A stretch of 64,000 nucleotides of DNA from Tetracladium setigerum (lineage: Eukaryota > Ascomycota > Leotiomycetes > Helotiales), in NCBI GenBank assembly GCA_031472005.1, contig PZJY01000001.1, forward strand, positions 496,001 to 560,000, written 5' to 3'. The notes under the pieces were generated by a model, which was not told where the DNA came from, did no database searches, and saw only the letters and a list, made by a program, of their open reading frames with translations. Below are positions 1 to 13,123 of the stretch, piece after piece; positions within the stretch are counted from its first letter, which is position 1; each line of letters opens with the position of its first letter. The position numbers and the translations under genes are program-made.

Positions 1-678
1 ACTACCTCTCTCATGGCTAAGGTACCTTTGTCGCTTATTGATCTGGATGATATCAATTCCTTCAGTAGTCTTTGTTGATGAGTGTCACATCTCAAAAACA
101 TCTTCGCTTAATGCATGCAGGTCAAGCTTTGGGCTTCTAGGCAATCGAATTCATGGTCAGCTGATTGGCCGGGGAGATGTCAGTCGACACCTTCAAGCAT
201 CTGTTGGTGCATTTCTTGGGGTTCTAGCGACCTTCCATGAAGGGTGATGGAAGGGCGGAAAGCAATGCTTCGCCTCTTGTGATCCGGCGCATAGCCCCAT
301 CCATCATCCATCACATCACCCATGTGTTGTTGGTTAGACTTCGCCCTTTTGCATGGGAGAAGCTTCATTTCATCACAACCACAATCATCATCATTATCAC
401 AGCCTGATTCACTCACTCTCACAATCACAACACCAGTGCGTGCTGCTTGGGAGATCGAGCTATCGCTGTACCCCGCTTGCTCTTTATCATAAATAAAGGA
501 CGTCGCATCTTCCTTTCGGATCTTAGAAGTTTGAAGCCAGAGCCATAAATCAATAATACTCTTCATACATCACTAACCTACAAATACCTACCTTCCTTGT
601 CTTACTTTATCATTCAAACCTTCACATCACAAGGACCCTGCACAACAGACGTCCGAAGGAACCACCAACATCTTCATC
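1..678. other. Upstream region, no gene seen
   Basis: I see no convincing gene here. The stretch ends in a pyrimidine- and A-rich leader directly before the ATG at 679 and probably holds the promoter and 5' UTR of the glycine-rich protein gene. Short open frames on both strands have no recognisable domain and unlikely composition. Confidence 0.5.
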
Positions 679-3322
679 ATGTCACTCCTTCTGGGCAAGA
701 AGAAGCTCTCCAAGGAGCAGGAATATCTCGCTGAAAAGAACGGAGAATATGCTTCAGCAAACATAAACACCCACGAGGAGGCTCCTCCATCCTACGGCCA
801 TGCACCACCACCAACAACCGACGCCCCCTCGTACACTCACATCGATAACACTGAAGCCGTCCCCTCCTATTCAGCAAGCGCTCCTCTTTCCAAAGCTGCA
901 GAGGCCGAGCTCAACTCAGCATTCAGCAATCTCATTGTATCAACCACTCCTCCGCCCTTCCCAGAACCCGAGCAATGTCTTGTCCACTTGAAGCTACTCT
1001 CCGCTCTTCACAGCCTTAAAGAGGAGGTCGGGTCAAGTGATGAACTATTCGGTCTCAAGGAGTCTAGCTTGGAGAAAGTTCGGGATAAAGCCGACGCTCT
1101 GGCTGCTCTGAGGGAGAAGAGATGGAGTTTGTATGTTGCGAGGGCCGTCGAAAGATTTCAGGAATGGTGGGTGAAGGTCCTATGTACCAGGGAAGATTCC
1201 GTCAGAATAACCACCAAGGAACTGATGGATGCTTCCGAAAGAATTGCAAATTTTCCGGATGCTGGACGGCCTCGGGTATGGAGGACAGCTGAGTTACCGC
1301 CTCTTGGTAAGCATATTTCTGACTTCTTTTCAAACTTAAACTGACGTGGATTCAGATGTGCTCATGGTCTGGCACACGTTCATGCTGAACCCTCGAAACT
1401 ACTACGAGGATTGTGTGAGGTTCTACTTGAAGGATCTCTGGGCTACTGGCATGCCTTGGAGTGCTATCAATGCGGCTATCGATCGAGACTTCAGCTACAA
1501 TGTTCCAGAGGAAGCCAAAAGTGCTTTTGTGGAGTCGACCGGGTACAGTTGGGACAACGTAGACGATTCCCTCGTCAAGGTATTAAACTGTCCACGATGC
1601 CACCAGGCTAACGAGGTCCCCTGGACAACATCAGATGTCCAGTAAGTTAGACTATTCTTGCATGTTGTTCGATGATTGACATCAACTAGATTCACAGGCA
1701 CCGAAGGCACCGGATATGGTGACAGGGACTTTCAATACACCTGTATCAAATGCGAAAAACCCATCAACCACAAACTTCTCCGAGTTTGCAAGTTCATCAA
1801 AGACTCCGAGGCTTTGATACTGAACGACTGGCCATTGGGTGGTACAATCCTTTCGCAGACCGGCAAGCTTGCTCTTGGAACGGAAAAAAACAACACTGGT
1901 TTTGTCAATCGCCTGATCCAGATTGCTCTTCGAGTCGACGTTCTGGAGCTCTTGGAAAAGCATGAAGCTCCTACGGTGACCTCTATCAAGGGACTCATTG
2001 AGAGGTCTTTGAGCAATAAGGAGGTCTTGCGCAAAGTTAACCAGTCGGAACCTGTGAGAGGGAGTACTGTGACAAGCTTTGAGCGAACTAATATTCGCAG
2101 AATGATGTCAAGATATGTAAGTACTCCTCCAGCGCTGATATTGGAAGTCGATGCCATGTACACTTCTCAAGTTGAGAATCGGACCTCGCCGTCTTAAGAA
2201 CTCTATCTAAGAAGCTTACTAACTCTCGTCGAGTGGAACAACACATCCGCCTTAAGTCTCGAACTCGGCGGTGCAGTTATGCGCCAAACCGTCTTCGTTG
2301 AAAAGATGCACAACCTCGATTGGCTCCACAGTCCAACCGCTCGAGACACAATGACACGTCTCTTGACCAAGTACGGTAGATTCATCGACATAATTGCTGA
2401 GAATCCCGGGAGAATTGCGGTTCCAACACTTGACGTTGATCTCGGCTGGCACACTCATCGTGAGTACTCCCTCCATTCCAACAATGCACTGTTCACAAGG
2501 ACTCTCATATCTAACACAAAATGGCCAGAACTTTCCCCTAAAGAATACTACGCCTACACCGTCAACAAGACGAAAATGTTCGTCGACCATAATGATAGAA
2601 TTCTCGAAGATAAGCTCACCAATTTCTTCGAATGGACCTCCGAAACATACCAAAAGATGTACAAAGAAGTCTACTCTGAATGTACATGTTGGTATTGTGA
2701 GAGTATGCATTCCCTCTTACCTATCTACCATCCTTCCCACTCACTCAAGAACCTGTTAACACGAACCCCAGCCATTCGCTACCGTCACACTGCTGGCAAA
2801 GTCTTCGGCGTCTCCAAACTCGAAAAACCTTCCGACGACTTCTACACCACCGACGCAGCCAAATTTTGCCAACCCAACAACTCAGCCCACATCAGCACCC
2901 ACAACTCGGTCCGCGCCATCGAAGACTCCATCCGCAAGCAAATCTTCGACCGCACCCGTCACCGCGACCTCGTCGCCTTCGAGACCTCCTATAAAAAAGC
3001 CTGTAAGCGCGCCACGCAAAAAGGTCGCGAGCCGCCGGCGAGAAGTGAGTGGGAGTATAGTCACTGGGGAAGTAAGTATGCGCTCGCTCTACCGTTTATC
3101 GCTGTGCCGATTGTGGTGGGTGGGGTTTATTTTGCGGGTGATTCGTTTGCTATTCCTCAAGGTTATGGGCAGGAGGGGGCTTGTGTGCAGGGTACTTGTG
3201 GCGGGACGGCGTCTTTAGGGGCTTGTGTTGGGGCTGCGGGGGGTCAGGCTATGGTTGGGGGTGGTGGTTGTGGTGGTGGTGGTGGGTGTGGTGGAGGGGG
3301 TGTGGCGGTGGAAGTTGATTGA
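679..3322 (+). CDS. Glycine-rich domain-containing protein (DUF1399/GRDP family)
   Basis: Predicted 763-residue protein in six exons: 679-1306, 1356-1641, 1690-2116, 2234-2459, 2529-2702 and 2772-3322. All junctions keep frame and use GT..AG. The introns at 2460-2528 and 2703-2771 are both 69 nt without stops, so they hide inside an open frame; removing them restores the family motifs WHTHQLSPKEYYAYT and SECTCWYCE. Domain signs: a PPxY-rich N-terminus (roughly residues 35-75), the DUF1399 signature VLMVWHTFMLNPRNYYED just after intron 1, paired CxxC motifs (CPRC, CIKC) like a zinc-binding site, then VDLGWHTH. The C-terminus holds a hydrophobic stretch (ALPFIAVPIVVGG) followed by a Gly/Cys-rich tail. 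The family is widespread in fungi and plants. The molecular function is not established, so none is assigned. The frame is intact. Confidence 0.9.
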
Positions 3323-4928
3323 GGACGACCTAGGATGTGTTTGTGGATTTTGGGATTGTGTCAGTCAGCTTTGGTACCTAGGTAGGTACCTTTGGGAAGA
3401 GGGAATGAAAGTTGGAGATATGTGGAGTAGGTATCAGTATGAGAAGGCGGGTTTTGGAATTTTGGGAATTGTGAAAGGAAAATGATTTTCCTTGCTTGCT
3501 TGCTTGCTTGTTTGCTTACTTGTTTACTTGCTTACCTACTTGATTCTGTCGAGCTGGTTATGAGCGTTTGTTCAGGCATTGAAGTTGCGAATCCATGGAA
3601 TTAGGTATTGGAATTTGGAAGGGTGAATGAGTGCAATGGATACCGATGGGATAAATGCGTTATGATACACACCTTATTATTGCCCCTATGATTGATTGTA
3701 ATTACGATATGATACCTCATGTTAAATGGCTATATGTTTTTTAGAACCCTTTTTGTCAATTGAAAAAAAAGAGAGAAAGAAACCTTCGTTAAATACAGAT
3801 CTTTGAATGTACCTACCTCCGTTGTGCAGTAGTATAATACGGTACTATACAAGTGCAATACAGTAAATGTAAAGTGCTTCGCTGTGTCGAAAATCATTTG
3901 TAACAGCAGCACCTCTAGACTGCCCAAGTCTGTCCAAGTCAGAAAGAGGGATGCACTGTAGAATAGCTAATGTGCGAAGTAGAAGTAGGGACGACTGTTC
4001 TCTTGGCTTTACTTGGTATTTTTCTCTTAGATGCGCTGTTTTTTTTTGGTTTCAGGGGTTAACCTCTCTTAGTACCTGCCTAAGTATGGATGAGCAAGGT
4101 ACCTAAGGTAAGCTCAAACCAACAGTCAACTACTTCGTACTCCGCTTTATGAAATGAACAGAGACGGAGTAGCCCGCAGTACTGCATAGACAATTAAACC
4201 CGGGATTACCGCGTCGAGACTCGAAAAGACCAAAAAAACGAAAAACGTTTTTGAAACAAAATGTTCAATTGCGCAATTCTTCCGTATGTATGCTTTTATC
4301 CGAGCGGAAAATTATGCAAGTACGGAGTACGAAGTCTCGACTCTCTCGGCTGTCTCGTTTTATCGGATCTAAAGGATGTAAAGATGGTGGTGATTCTGTA
4401 AGACTTGAAGAAAGAGTACATCTCAATTCAAGTGTCTTCGATACGGAGGTACAATACACGAAAAAATCGTTTAGATAAGGTTTCAAGTTCACACGCCCTT
4501 CCCGTCCAAACCCTGGAGTTGTGGCAAAACATAAGGCGATATGGAAATTGTCAAGTCTGCATATCCATCATCCATGTACCATACCCCGGATCCGCCAAGT
4601 CCAATGGCAGTGCGTACCGTTGAGTCCCTATATTACCTGCATGTGTCTACCTTGACCAATTTAAAACCAGGGCTTTCCACCGACTAACTCGCATGTTTCT
4701 TACCAACAAAAGTATAAACAAAATGAGCTTCGTAAAGGTCTAGCTGATATGCCTGCTGCTTGGCTCAACGGCCATCGTACTTCATCTGGACTGTCACAGG
4801 CTTTGCAATAATGCCGCTGTCAATATTATCCTTAAATATCAGCTCACCCGTCCCGCGTTGAAAGGACTAGTAAGTGTTCTATCACTTTCATTCATATTCT
4901 CTCCACACTTGTTTGTTCCATTGCAAGC
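3323..4928. other. Intergenic region with CTTG tract and CCTAGGTA-type palindromes
   Basis: I see no gene. It contains a degenerate CTTG repeat (3491-3535), palindromic TACCTAGGTA words (around 3374-3390) and T-rich stretches. The last 100 bases before 4929 are the likely leader of the pectate lyase gene. Confidence 0.6.
3491..3535 (+). repeat. Degenerate (CTTG)n microsatellite
   Basis: About five perfect CTTG units followed by TTTG/CTTA variants, just downstream of the glycine-rich protein gene. Confidence 0.85.
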
Positions 4929-6630
4929 ATGATATTATCACTAAAACATTCCCTTTTGGGCCTACTCGCCGCCACCAGCAGCTTAACAGAGGCAGCCTTA
5001 GTGCCATACAAAGGCAAAGTCCCTGAGCTTCCACAGGGCAGAAAACCATTCGGATATGGTATCCAAGCTACCGGCGGCGCTGCCAATCGCAGCAATGTCT
5101 ACATTGCGACCAACATGGTGGATTTGAGGGATGCTTTGCAGCTCAATGGATCCCGAACGGTGTATGTGAAAGGAAACATTGATGGCTCGGTGCGATTCAA
5201 CAGCCTCACGGGCAAGAATGAGGCGACGAATTGCAATACTTATATTCAGGAAAATGCCCCCGGATTCAATTTCACGCAGTATATGATGTCGCTCAATACA
5301 ACCTACATGGCTAGTCTTGAGGCGCTTCCTGTGAATAGCACGGTGGAAGGAAGGCCGGTGACGGATTTCGTTGCTCTGCTTAAGCAACAGGTGGTATGTG
5401 TGCTCCCGAACGAACTCCCCTACCACTACTTTCTCTGGATGGTTACGATTAGATACTGATTTGATGATATCTAGGCATGGGCCGTCCTTACATCTCGTGC
5501 TCAAAGAAACGTCGTCAATATCAATCCCAGAGGTAACCTCACTCTCATTGGCTTGGACAGCAGAGCATACATCAACGGGGCTCAGATTCTCTTCTCCAAC
5601 GTCAACAATGTCATCAGTAAGTTCTTACCTATTTACACACACTCACCTTTAAACGAAGATCTTGCATTCTAACCACCTCCACAGTCCGCAACATCCGCTT
5701 CACCAGCCCACGCGACTGCTTCCCCGAACCCGAAAGTGCAACAGCCTGGAACGCGCAATACGACGCCATGCAACTAGCAACATCCACCAACTTCTGGGTT
5801 GACGGCAACATCTTCGTCGACGGACCCAAAACCGTCCCCCGAGACGCCATCGGCCTCTGGGGCTGGACAGTCGATCGCTACGATGGGCTCTTCGACTGCC
5901 GCGTCGGCAGCGACAACATCACCTTCTCCCACAACGTCGTCGGCAACCACCACAAAAGCATGCTCTTCGGCGGCTCGCGCAACAACGAAGCCGTTGATGT
6001 GGGGAAGATGCATTTCACGCTGTTTGGGAACCACATCATCTCTTCCGAATCGCGATCACCCATGGTCCGCCACGGAACTTTCTATCTGGTGAATAACATG
6101 TACTCTCAAGTCAGCACGCGCGTGCCTCTGTACAACAAGACCAGTCCAGCTACACCACGTCCCGTCACAACAGCCAACCCCAATCCCACGCCAGCCCCTT
6201 ACGAACCCAACTGGATCTACAACATCGGCATCGACAACTTCGCCTCCGTGCTCGTCTCCGGCAACGTCTTCCGCCAAAGCGGGCTCGTCCCAGACGACGA
6301 AACACGCATCTTCAACTTCGCGCAGATCAGAAACATCACCAAGCCCGCGCGAGTGTGCATTCCTGCTTCTCAACCGGCGGCGGCCGTCAAGAAGCTTGCT
6401 AACCTCGCGAGGCCGGGGAGTATCTTGAATGGCAAGCCGCTTGATCTCGCGCAGGTCGCGACGGCGAGATACGCGTATCATGTGTCGAGAGAGGATGTGA
6501 TTGCCGGGGGTTGAAGCTGGACTGTGAGGATTTCGCGCCGCAGAAGATGCCGAGGACGTTTGAGAGCTCGAATGAGGTGTTGGAATATATTAAGAATGAG
6601 GCTGGGCAGGTGGGGAAGCATGAGCCTTGA
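4929..6630 (+). CDS. Secreted pectate lyase-like protein, polysaccharide lyase family 1 (frame break near C-terminus)
   Basis: Exons 4929-5393, 5475-5616 and 5685-6630; about 517 residues. It starts with a signal peptide (LGLLAATSSLTEAALVP), then GYGIQATGG, typical of PL1 parallel beta-helix lyases that cleave pectate by beta-elimination outside the cell. Family marks in order: NVINPRGNLTLIGL-like first turns, IRNIRF, a segment AWNAQYDAMQL, VDGNIFVDG, then DGLFDCRVGSDNITFSHN and KSMLFGG (calcium-side strand). RSPMVRHG carries the Arg pair expected of the active site. Several N-glycosylation sequons are present. The frame stops at 6512-6514, directly after a five-G run (6506-6510). Reading one extra G continues into a plausible acidic tail ending at 6628-6630. 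Probably a one-base consensus error, though a real truncation would only trim the tail. Substrate preference (pectate or pectin) cannot be fixed from sequence. Confidence 0.85.
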
Positions 6631-7744
6631 GCTGGAAAGGAAGGATGATGGGCTATGATAATGGTAATGTAAATAAAATCCTCTCACGTCAACGTCTCGC
6701 ATCTTCGTTATTATTGCGAAGGACAGGGAGGGGTGGCTGTATATAGAGAGATGAGAGATCTTGAATTCCTTCTTGTATTTAATTTCTATAAAAAATTTCT
6801 CTGGGCTCGCATTACAATATCCTCTCCTCGATGGTGTGTGGGTGCGAGCTAGGTAAGATTACATACGTAGCCATTGTTATTGAATGTATATAGTTGGAAG
6901 TAAATCAGTCGTCTTTCATACCCATCCACTCTATTTTCCACCATCCTTTCTGTTTTTTCTTCACTCTATGGAAAAGGGTATTTAAATTAATAAGTATACT
7001 TGGAAGGAAGTTGGAATTTATATCAGTCGTTTCCTTTTCATATCTACCAACCCTGCCTAAGTCTACATCTCCAAAATCCTTACCTTCTTCTCCACAATGG
7101 AAAGGCAAAATCTTGTAAATCATAAATATAAGATTATTTTCGCCATCTACCTATCTATCTTGCTTCCTTCCTACTTAGATATAAAATATATGCATCGCCT
7201 GCCTTTATTTTCTCTTTTCAAACACTTTTACAATAAGTAGCGAGATAAATAACTAAGCTTTTTCTTCTCTCCCTTTTTTCTCTCCTTGAACCTCTATCTA
7301 TTCCTCTTCTACCTACTTCAGTATACTACTCGGGTACAGCAGAGGAAAGAAAAAACAACGACTTATCACCCCTATACCCTCCCGCACTCCCTCCATATAG
7401 TCATGCAGCAGCAGCAGAAAGGAGAGAGAGAGAGAGAAAACAGCGAATGGAAAGGGAAGAAAGAAACAAATCTCGTCAAGTTCTTTTAACTTTCATGACC
7501 TTCAGGTTTTAAGCGGTTATTACGAATTATTGCAATCTAATTAACCCAATGAAAAATCAAAGGGAGCAAGCAAGCAAACAAACAAACACAGAAGAAGAAG
7601 AATATTATAACTATATGACCTTCCCTGGATATATACTCGAACCTACTGATAATTATTTTGTAAAAATATTAATTAGGCCCTTGTTGGGCTGCTCCTCTTA
7701 TTATTAAAATTGTTTATGTAGACTGTAGTGTGTTAGATTAGTAG

Positions 7745-7777
7745 GAGAGGAAGAGGAAGAGGAAGAGGAAGAGGAAG
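7745..7777 (+). repeat. (GGAAGA)n microsatellite
   Basis: Five or so units of a purine-only hexamer in the gene-free spacer. Confidence 0.85.
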
Positions 7778-8056
7778 TAGGAAGTAGGAAAGAAGGACAG
7801 AAGGAAAGGAATAGAGAGAGTGTTTGGATTTTGACTAGGATGACCTCATGTATAATAGAGTGAGTTCAAAGAGGAAGGGAGGGAGATGAAGGGAAGGGAA
7901 GTGAAGGGAATGAGGAACGAACGTAGGAAGGTGGGTAGGAAGGGATGAGAGTTTTGGATTTGGATGATATGAGAAATTATATAGATACCTAGGTACATAG
8001 AATTAGGAGATTTTAAGAGTACTTGATAGATCTCCTTTCTCTTTCTTTTTTTTTCC

Positions 8057-8081
8057 AAATCAAATCAAATCAAATCAAATC
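8057..8081 (+). repeat. (AAATC)5 microsatellite
   Basis: Five perfect copies of AAATC next to a poly-T run. Confidence 0.9.
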
Positions 8082-10992
8082 TAATCCCCCTTTTCTTATC
8101 TCCCATCTCTATCCATCTATCCATCTATCTACCTATCCTTTTTAATTTTGACCCTTTCTTTTTTTCCCTTCCCTTCCCTATATCCATCCATTCATTCTTC
8201 CTTTCTTCCACTCCTCCGTTCTTCATACAGCAAATATCAAGAAGCCGCCAATCATTCCACTATCATCCATCATATCTATCAGTCATCAGTCGTTGAGTCA
8301 TTAGCTCCCCCCAAAAAAGAGATGTGCGGAGAAAATCGGGACGACCCGCCCCACAACCTTCAACCCCCATTCCCCCAATCCCCTCCGAGCCTCCATTTAC
8401 ATTCATAACTCCACTGAGTGTCCACTTGCACTCCCGAAAACCCCAGCGCTGGAACCTCATGGACCATTTGGTGCACCCTCACTGATTATCAGGTCCACAC
8501 CACAGAGTGCTGGGTGGATCAAAATAGTTCACTCAAATGTCTAATTTCCAGCAAAAGAGAAAAAAAAAATATTTTGTGGAGGTGGGGGGCTTTTCACTCT
8601 TCTTTCTTCTTCTCCTTCTCTTTCTTCCTCTCTTTTATTCCTCATTCTCCTGTTTCGTTTTCCTGTTTGCTATTCCTTTCGTACTCATTTTTTCCCCTTC
8701 CCATTTTCGTGGGTGGGCATTTCGGGTCTTCGATGGACTCCTCGATTGAGTTGGTTTTTTTGTGACTGGACTGGCCATAGCCACATATGGTGCCGACGGA
8801 AAAATGGAAGAATTACAGTTGATGATACAGTCCATCAAGTACCTTCGTACCTACCTACGCAGAATGGATGAAGGAAAGAGCCTTGCTTGCCTTACCAAAG
8901 TTCAGAAGCCAAGCCAAATTGTCTTCCTGCTGCGAAAATTCGAGGCTTCCCGTTGACCGACTGGGACCTCTTCTCTCGAGAACTCTCTCCGCGCGTTAAG
9001 AAGTAAGTGTGTTTCCTCGGGTTTGGTGTTTTGCGTGTTGCGTACTGGCCGTTGCTGGAAGGACGGAGGATGTTCCAATTTCTTTTTTCTCTCTCTTTTC
9101 TGCTGGAGAAGATGCACCGTCATCGCTAGATGGGCGACTACTTGCTTGTGTAGTCCTATCTCTTTCTCCCAATTTCTCATCATACTTTTCGCTCTTTGCA
9201 TACCCTTCGCTGCTATGTTTGTATGGCGCAGTATATTTCCTTTTGTCATGCAGTGGATTTGGGAGGAGGTCAAAAATGAAGCCGGAGCAGTCGGAATGGA
9301 GATGTTACTACATCTAACCAAGATGGTATGCAAAATTTTCAAACCCCGTTCCCGCCTGAAGAAAACGAAGCTTGATAACCGGTTTCTTTCCAGGATCGAG
9401 AGGACCGTCACTTGACCAGGACCAGCTTATTATCTCCCCTAGCAACTTCGCCAGTACAAGCAATGGAGCGACAAGGTTTCCAGCCTGGTAGCCCCCGAAA
9501 GATTCCATCCGCGAATAGATCATCGCTTTACACCATTTTGATTGTTTGCTGAATGTGGAGGAGAACAGCTATCTCTGGATGCGGGACACGCCCCACGACT
9601 TCTGGAATTACTCTCACGACCGACCCAATGGATTTATTCGCCATGATTCGGCCAAGTAACGAAGGACGATATTTTTGATCAATTCTCCAATTCCTGTCCC
9701 AATTGCATTTTGGCTAGGTGTAAGGACGACGGTATTGCATATTGTCGCCGTGTGCTGGAAAGGAGGAAAGCACCGGATCGGCTCTTGGTGGGAGAATTGA
9801 ATTGGAAGAGATGATTCAATTGGGGTGTGAGGTGGAAGGTGGAATTGATTGTTCGACGAACATCTCTTTTTGCATGGCGGAAAAGAGGAAGAGGAAGACG
9901 CAGGATTGATTGTCAGTCTCTCCACAGCTGTTGCTGCTGCGACGCAATCGAGGGGGGAAATGGCATGGCGGGTCGCGCGCATTCAATTTCCGGACCCATC
10001 CAATCCATTCTTGAATTCGCCACCACCATAACCAACCGATGATGGCAGGAAGACGAGAGAGGGAAATCGGATGCGATGGAGATGGAGATGGAGATGGTGA
10101 TGGAGGAAGGGTATCACCTATCGAAGATCAGTAAGTGGGAAAGTATATTTCTGCTTCTCTTCTTCCTCCATTTATTTCATTTCCCACAAGGTGGTGCTTC
10201 TTCAAGTCTTGGGCTGGGGGGGAGCGGTGGCATTTCATAGCGGCGAGCCCTTTTCCCGTGTTGGACCCATGTCGTCGTTGAAGCAAGATATGAGCACTCT
10301 CTGACACTCTCTCGCCAGGTCCGCTTCGCGACTCGGAAGGAAGGAAAGAGGAGGAAAGGAAGGATGTTTGTTTGTGTAAAGACCTCGAAGTAGTCAAACA
10401 ACGGGAGGAGCTGTGGTGTTGATACAATTCTTCCTCCCTCCCTCCTTCTCTCCCTTCCCCTTCCTCAACACGGCGGCCAACAAACGGGTATTTAACTTTC
10501 TTGCTGCTCTTTCCCTTCCCTTCCTTCCCTCTGCTGCTGCTGCTGCTAATTGCTCGCTGGAATGAGATGGCCGCATTCTCGTCACATTGTGATTCGTCAC
10601 CTGCCCTCGCTCGTGCAGGACTTGCCATTGCAACCGCCTGTGGTTGGTCACGGGTAAAATGGTCTCCCCTGCCGCTCTTAGACCACCAGCGGGTCTCTTT
10701 TCCACTGTTTTCCCCCAGTTCCCCAGATCAACCACACCAGACCCACTCTTCTCCGGCTTTGGCCCACTCAGCATCCACCCCCTCACCTGAGCAACACTCA
10801 CTCGAGACCATCGCCCATCCCCCCGAACAGCCGGCCAACCTACTCTTCTCCTTCCGACACCACCCATTCCTTCTCTTGAAAAAATCACTCACTCGCACTC
10901 TCTCTTCTCTTCTCATCCAATCCATCCTCAAACAACATCACAACTCGCTCTCTCTACACCATCACCATCATCTCCATCCCACCACCGCCATC

Positions 10993-11752
10993 ATGAACTC
11001 CATCGCACGCACCACCGTCCGCCTCAATGGCTTCGCAGCTGTGCAACAGGCAAACCCAATTGCCCGTCGCGCACTCCACAATGGTAAGTTTCGAGAGCTC
11101 TCCCAGCTACCCCAAAACAACAGACAGCTCCCTCGAGCTATCCAATCCATCCCCTCACCATCCCATCTCGCCCGAGAATCAATCAATGCAATGCAGCATA
11201 ACATGGCAGAGCATCACCCAGCTAACAATCTACTCAACCAGCTCCTAAGGCTGCTACCCAGATCACCCGCTTCCAGCCAACCCAGAAGTCCGGCGGTCTC
11301 CAAACCTCCAGCATGCTCCGCACCTCCATGGCCAACCTCACACGCAACCAAACCCGAGGAGGTATGTTCCCCCAACTCATTCCATTCAATTCCTCCCCAA
11401 TTGCCCTCCCACTCTCTCCTCCCCCTTCAATTCATCCCAATCCCCTCAATCTTTCATCAAAAAAACACAATCTAATCATCCCCTTTTTCCAACAGTCGTC
11501 ACCGAGACCATCACAATTGGCGCTGCCATCCTCGGAGCTGGTAAGCTTGTCGGAGCTGGTGTGGCCGCTGCTGGTCTCATCGGTGCAGGAACTGGTATTG
11601 GTACGGTCTTCGGATCTCTCATCACTGGTGTCGCTCGCAACCCAGCTCTCCGTGGTCAATTGTTCTCCTACGCCATTCTGGGTTTCGCTTTTGCCGAGGC
11701 TACCGGTCTATTCGCGTTGATGGTGTCCTTCTTGATCCTCTTCGCCATGTAA
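10993..11752 (+). CDS. ATP9: Mitochondrial F1Fo-ATP synthase subunit 9 (c subunit), nuclear-encoded
   Basis: Exons 10993-11083, 11242-11361 and 11496-11752; 155 residues. The first about 70 residues are an Arg/Ser/Thr-rich, acid-poor mitochondrial presequence (MNSIARTTVRLNGF..., SMLRTSMANLTRNQTRG). The mature part is a classic c-ring hairpin: a Gly-rich helix (GAGKLVGAGVAAAGLIGAGTGIG), the polar loop ARNPALRG, and a second helix with Glu138 in GFAFAEATGLF, the proton-carrying carboxylate. It acts in the inner membrane rotor ring. The acceptor for exon 2 was chosen at 11241 because it alone keeps the frame (ALHN then APKAATQ). The second helix ends in MVSFLILFAM, closer to the mitochondrially encoded form than to the Neurospora nuclear protein as I recall it. 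The frame is intact. Confidence 0.95.
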
Positions 11753-12469
11753 AGTAGTGCATGCCATGGCATGAGATAAAGGGGATGCATACGACGGCGG
11801 GGAATTGCATGATATGGATGGATTGGGCTGGTGATGTGGCAGATGGGTCATCGTCACCACCGCTGGGTCAATAGTAGCAGTGGGTGTGGGTGTGGAGGTG
11901 GAAAAGCGATAGAGTGTATACTAGAAAGATTGATTCCCTTTCGCCCGTGTACGAACGATGACGAGGCTCACTTGGAGATTTTGCATGGTCGCCAACTAGT
12001 CCCTCAGTTGGGATGTGCACTTAATTGAAGGTCCTCTCTATCACACTTGACGTGGTCTTTCATTTGTCCAATGCCATCGTCGATTTTCATCAAATATATT
12101 TTCACTCATCAATGCTTCTGCAACATCTCATCAATCACATGCAAATCGTCTCTATTCGAATAATGTCTACCGTAATATAATTACTTCGTTGTTCATTGTC
12201 TCCTTTTCACCTCCTCTCTTCATCTCTTTACTCCATGCCTTATGCATTACCATCTCGCCAGCCTAGGTTCATTACCTCCTCTTTTCTCTCTCTCTCCTTC
12301 CTGCTGAGAATGAGGTTTGACTTTTCCAATTGCTGATTCCTTAAATCTTCCAATTTTTCAATTCGCAGATTCTCAACTTCCCCAACTTCTAATTTCCAAT
12401 TCCTCAACTTTGCAAAACTCCGATCTTGGTCATCCCTCTCCTCCTCCTCTCTTTCAACTTCACAAAATA

Positions 12470-12472
<3 letters not shown>

Positions 12473-12502
<30 letters not shown>
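12473..12502 (+). repeat. (CT)n microsatellite
   Basis: Uninterrupted CT dinucleotides, about 15 units. Confidence 0.9.
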
Positions 12503-12504
<2 letters not shown>

Positions 12505-12832
12505 GGCATACGCACAAAATCCAGCGAATGAATAAATGAAAAATGTAACTCCCCACTCCACCTCCCCACTTTCACTCAATGCTATCAGAGTCCTGTCATT
12601 TTTATTCAATTATTAGCTTTCCTATTTCCATTTTTATTTTATTTGTAGTTTCTCTTTTTGACGATTTGATTTTGATTTTGGTTTTGATTTGGTTTGGGTT
12701 TGGTTTTCGTTTGATTTTGATTTCAATGGGATTTTTGATAGGGATTGATTTCGAGAGGTTTTTGGGAATTGGTACTATTTTTGCGTTTTTGCGTAGGTAG
12801 GTAGATAGGGCGGGGGTTGTGTATCCAGTATA

Positions 12833-12873
12833 TGAGAGAGAGAGAGAGAGAGAGAGTGTGTGTGTGTGTGTGT
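12833..12873 (+). repeat. (GA)n(GT)n compound microsatellite
   Basis: About 12 GA units run directly into about 8 GT units. Confidence 0.9.
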
Positions 12874-13123
12874 ATATAGAAAATATGCATTTAATCAGAG
12901 ATAAACAAGAAGAATTTTGGTACGTTCGGCTTTCTTTGTTTGAGCTACGAAGGTGATATCTTTTAATCCTGCTAGTACTGTAATTTTGCGAAGATAATGA
13001 AGGTGTTTTGAAAAGTATAGCAGGAATATCGTGACTGTGGAATGGATTTTTGATGGGATGAACTAAACAGTGCAAATACAATGCAATATAATACAATACT
13101 TTGACTGTAAAAGTGGCACATTG

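Larger units (their letters stand above)
6631..10992. other. 4.4-kb gene-free low-complexity spacer
   Basis: I see no supportable gene. The stretch is full of CT/GA-rich runs, poly-T and microsatellites. The open frames present (for example 8902-9411 minus, 9023-9415 plus) have compositions dictated by these runs and no recognisable domain. The last several hundred bases are strongly pyrimidine-rich and lead directly into ATP9, so they probably include its promoter and 5' leader. Confidence 0.5.

Noticed and set aside
180..566. 128-codon frame on the minus strand at the window start
   Set aside because: No recognisable domain, unlikely composition, and it overlaps the promoter of the glycine-rich protein gene.
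8902..9415. Overlapping open frames on both strands (169 and 130 codons) in the long spacer
   Set aside because: Both are shaped by CT/GA-rich runs and show no family sequence; neither is clearly real.
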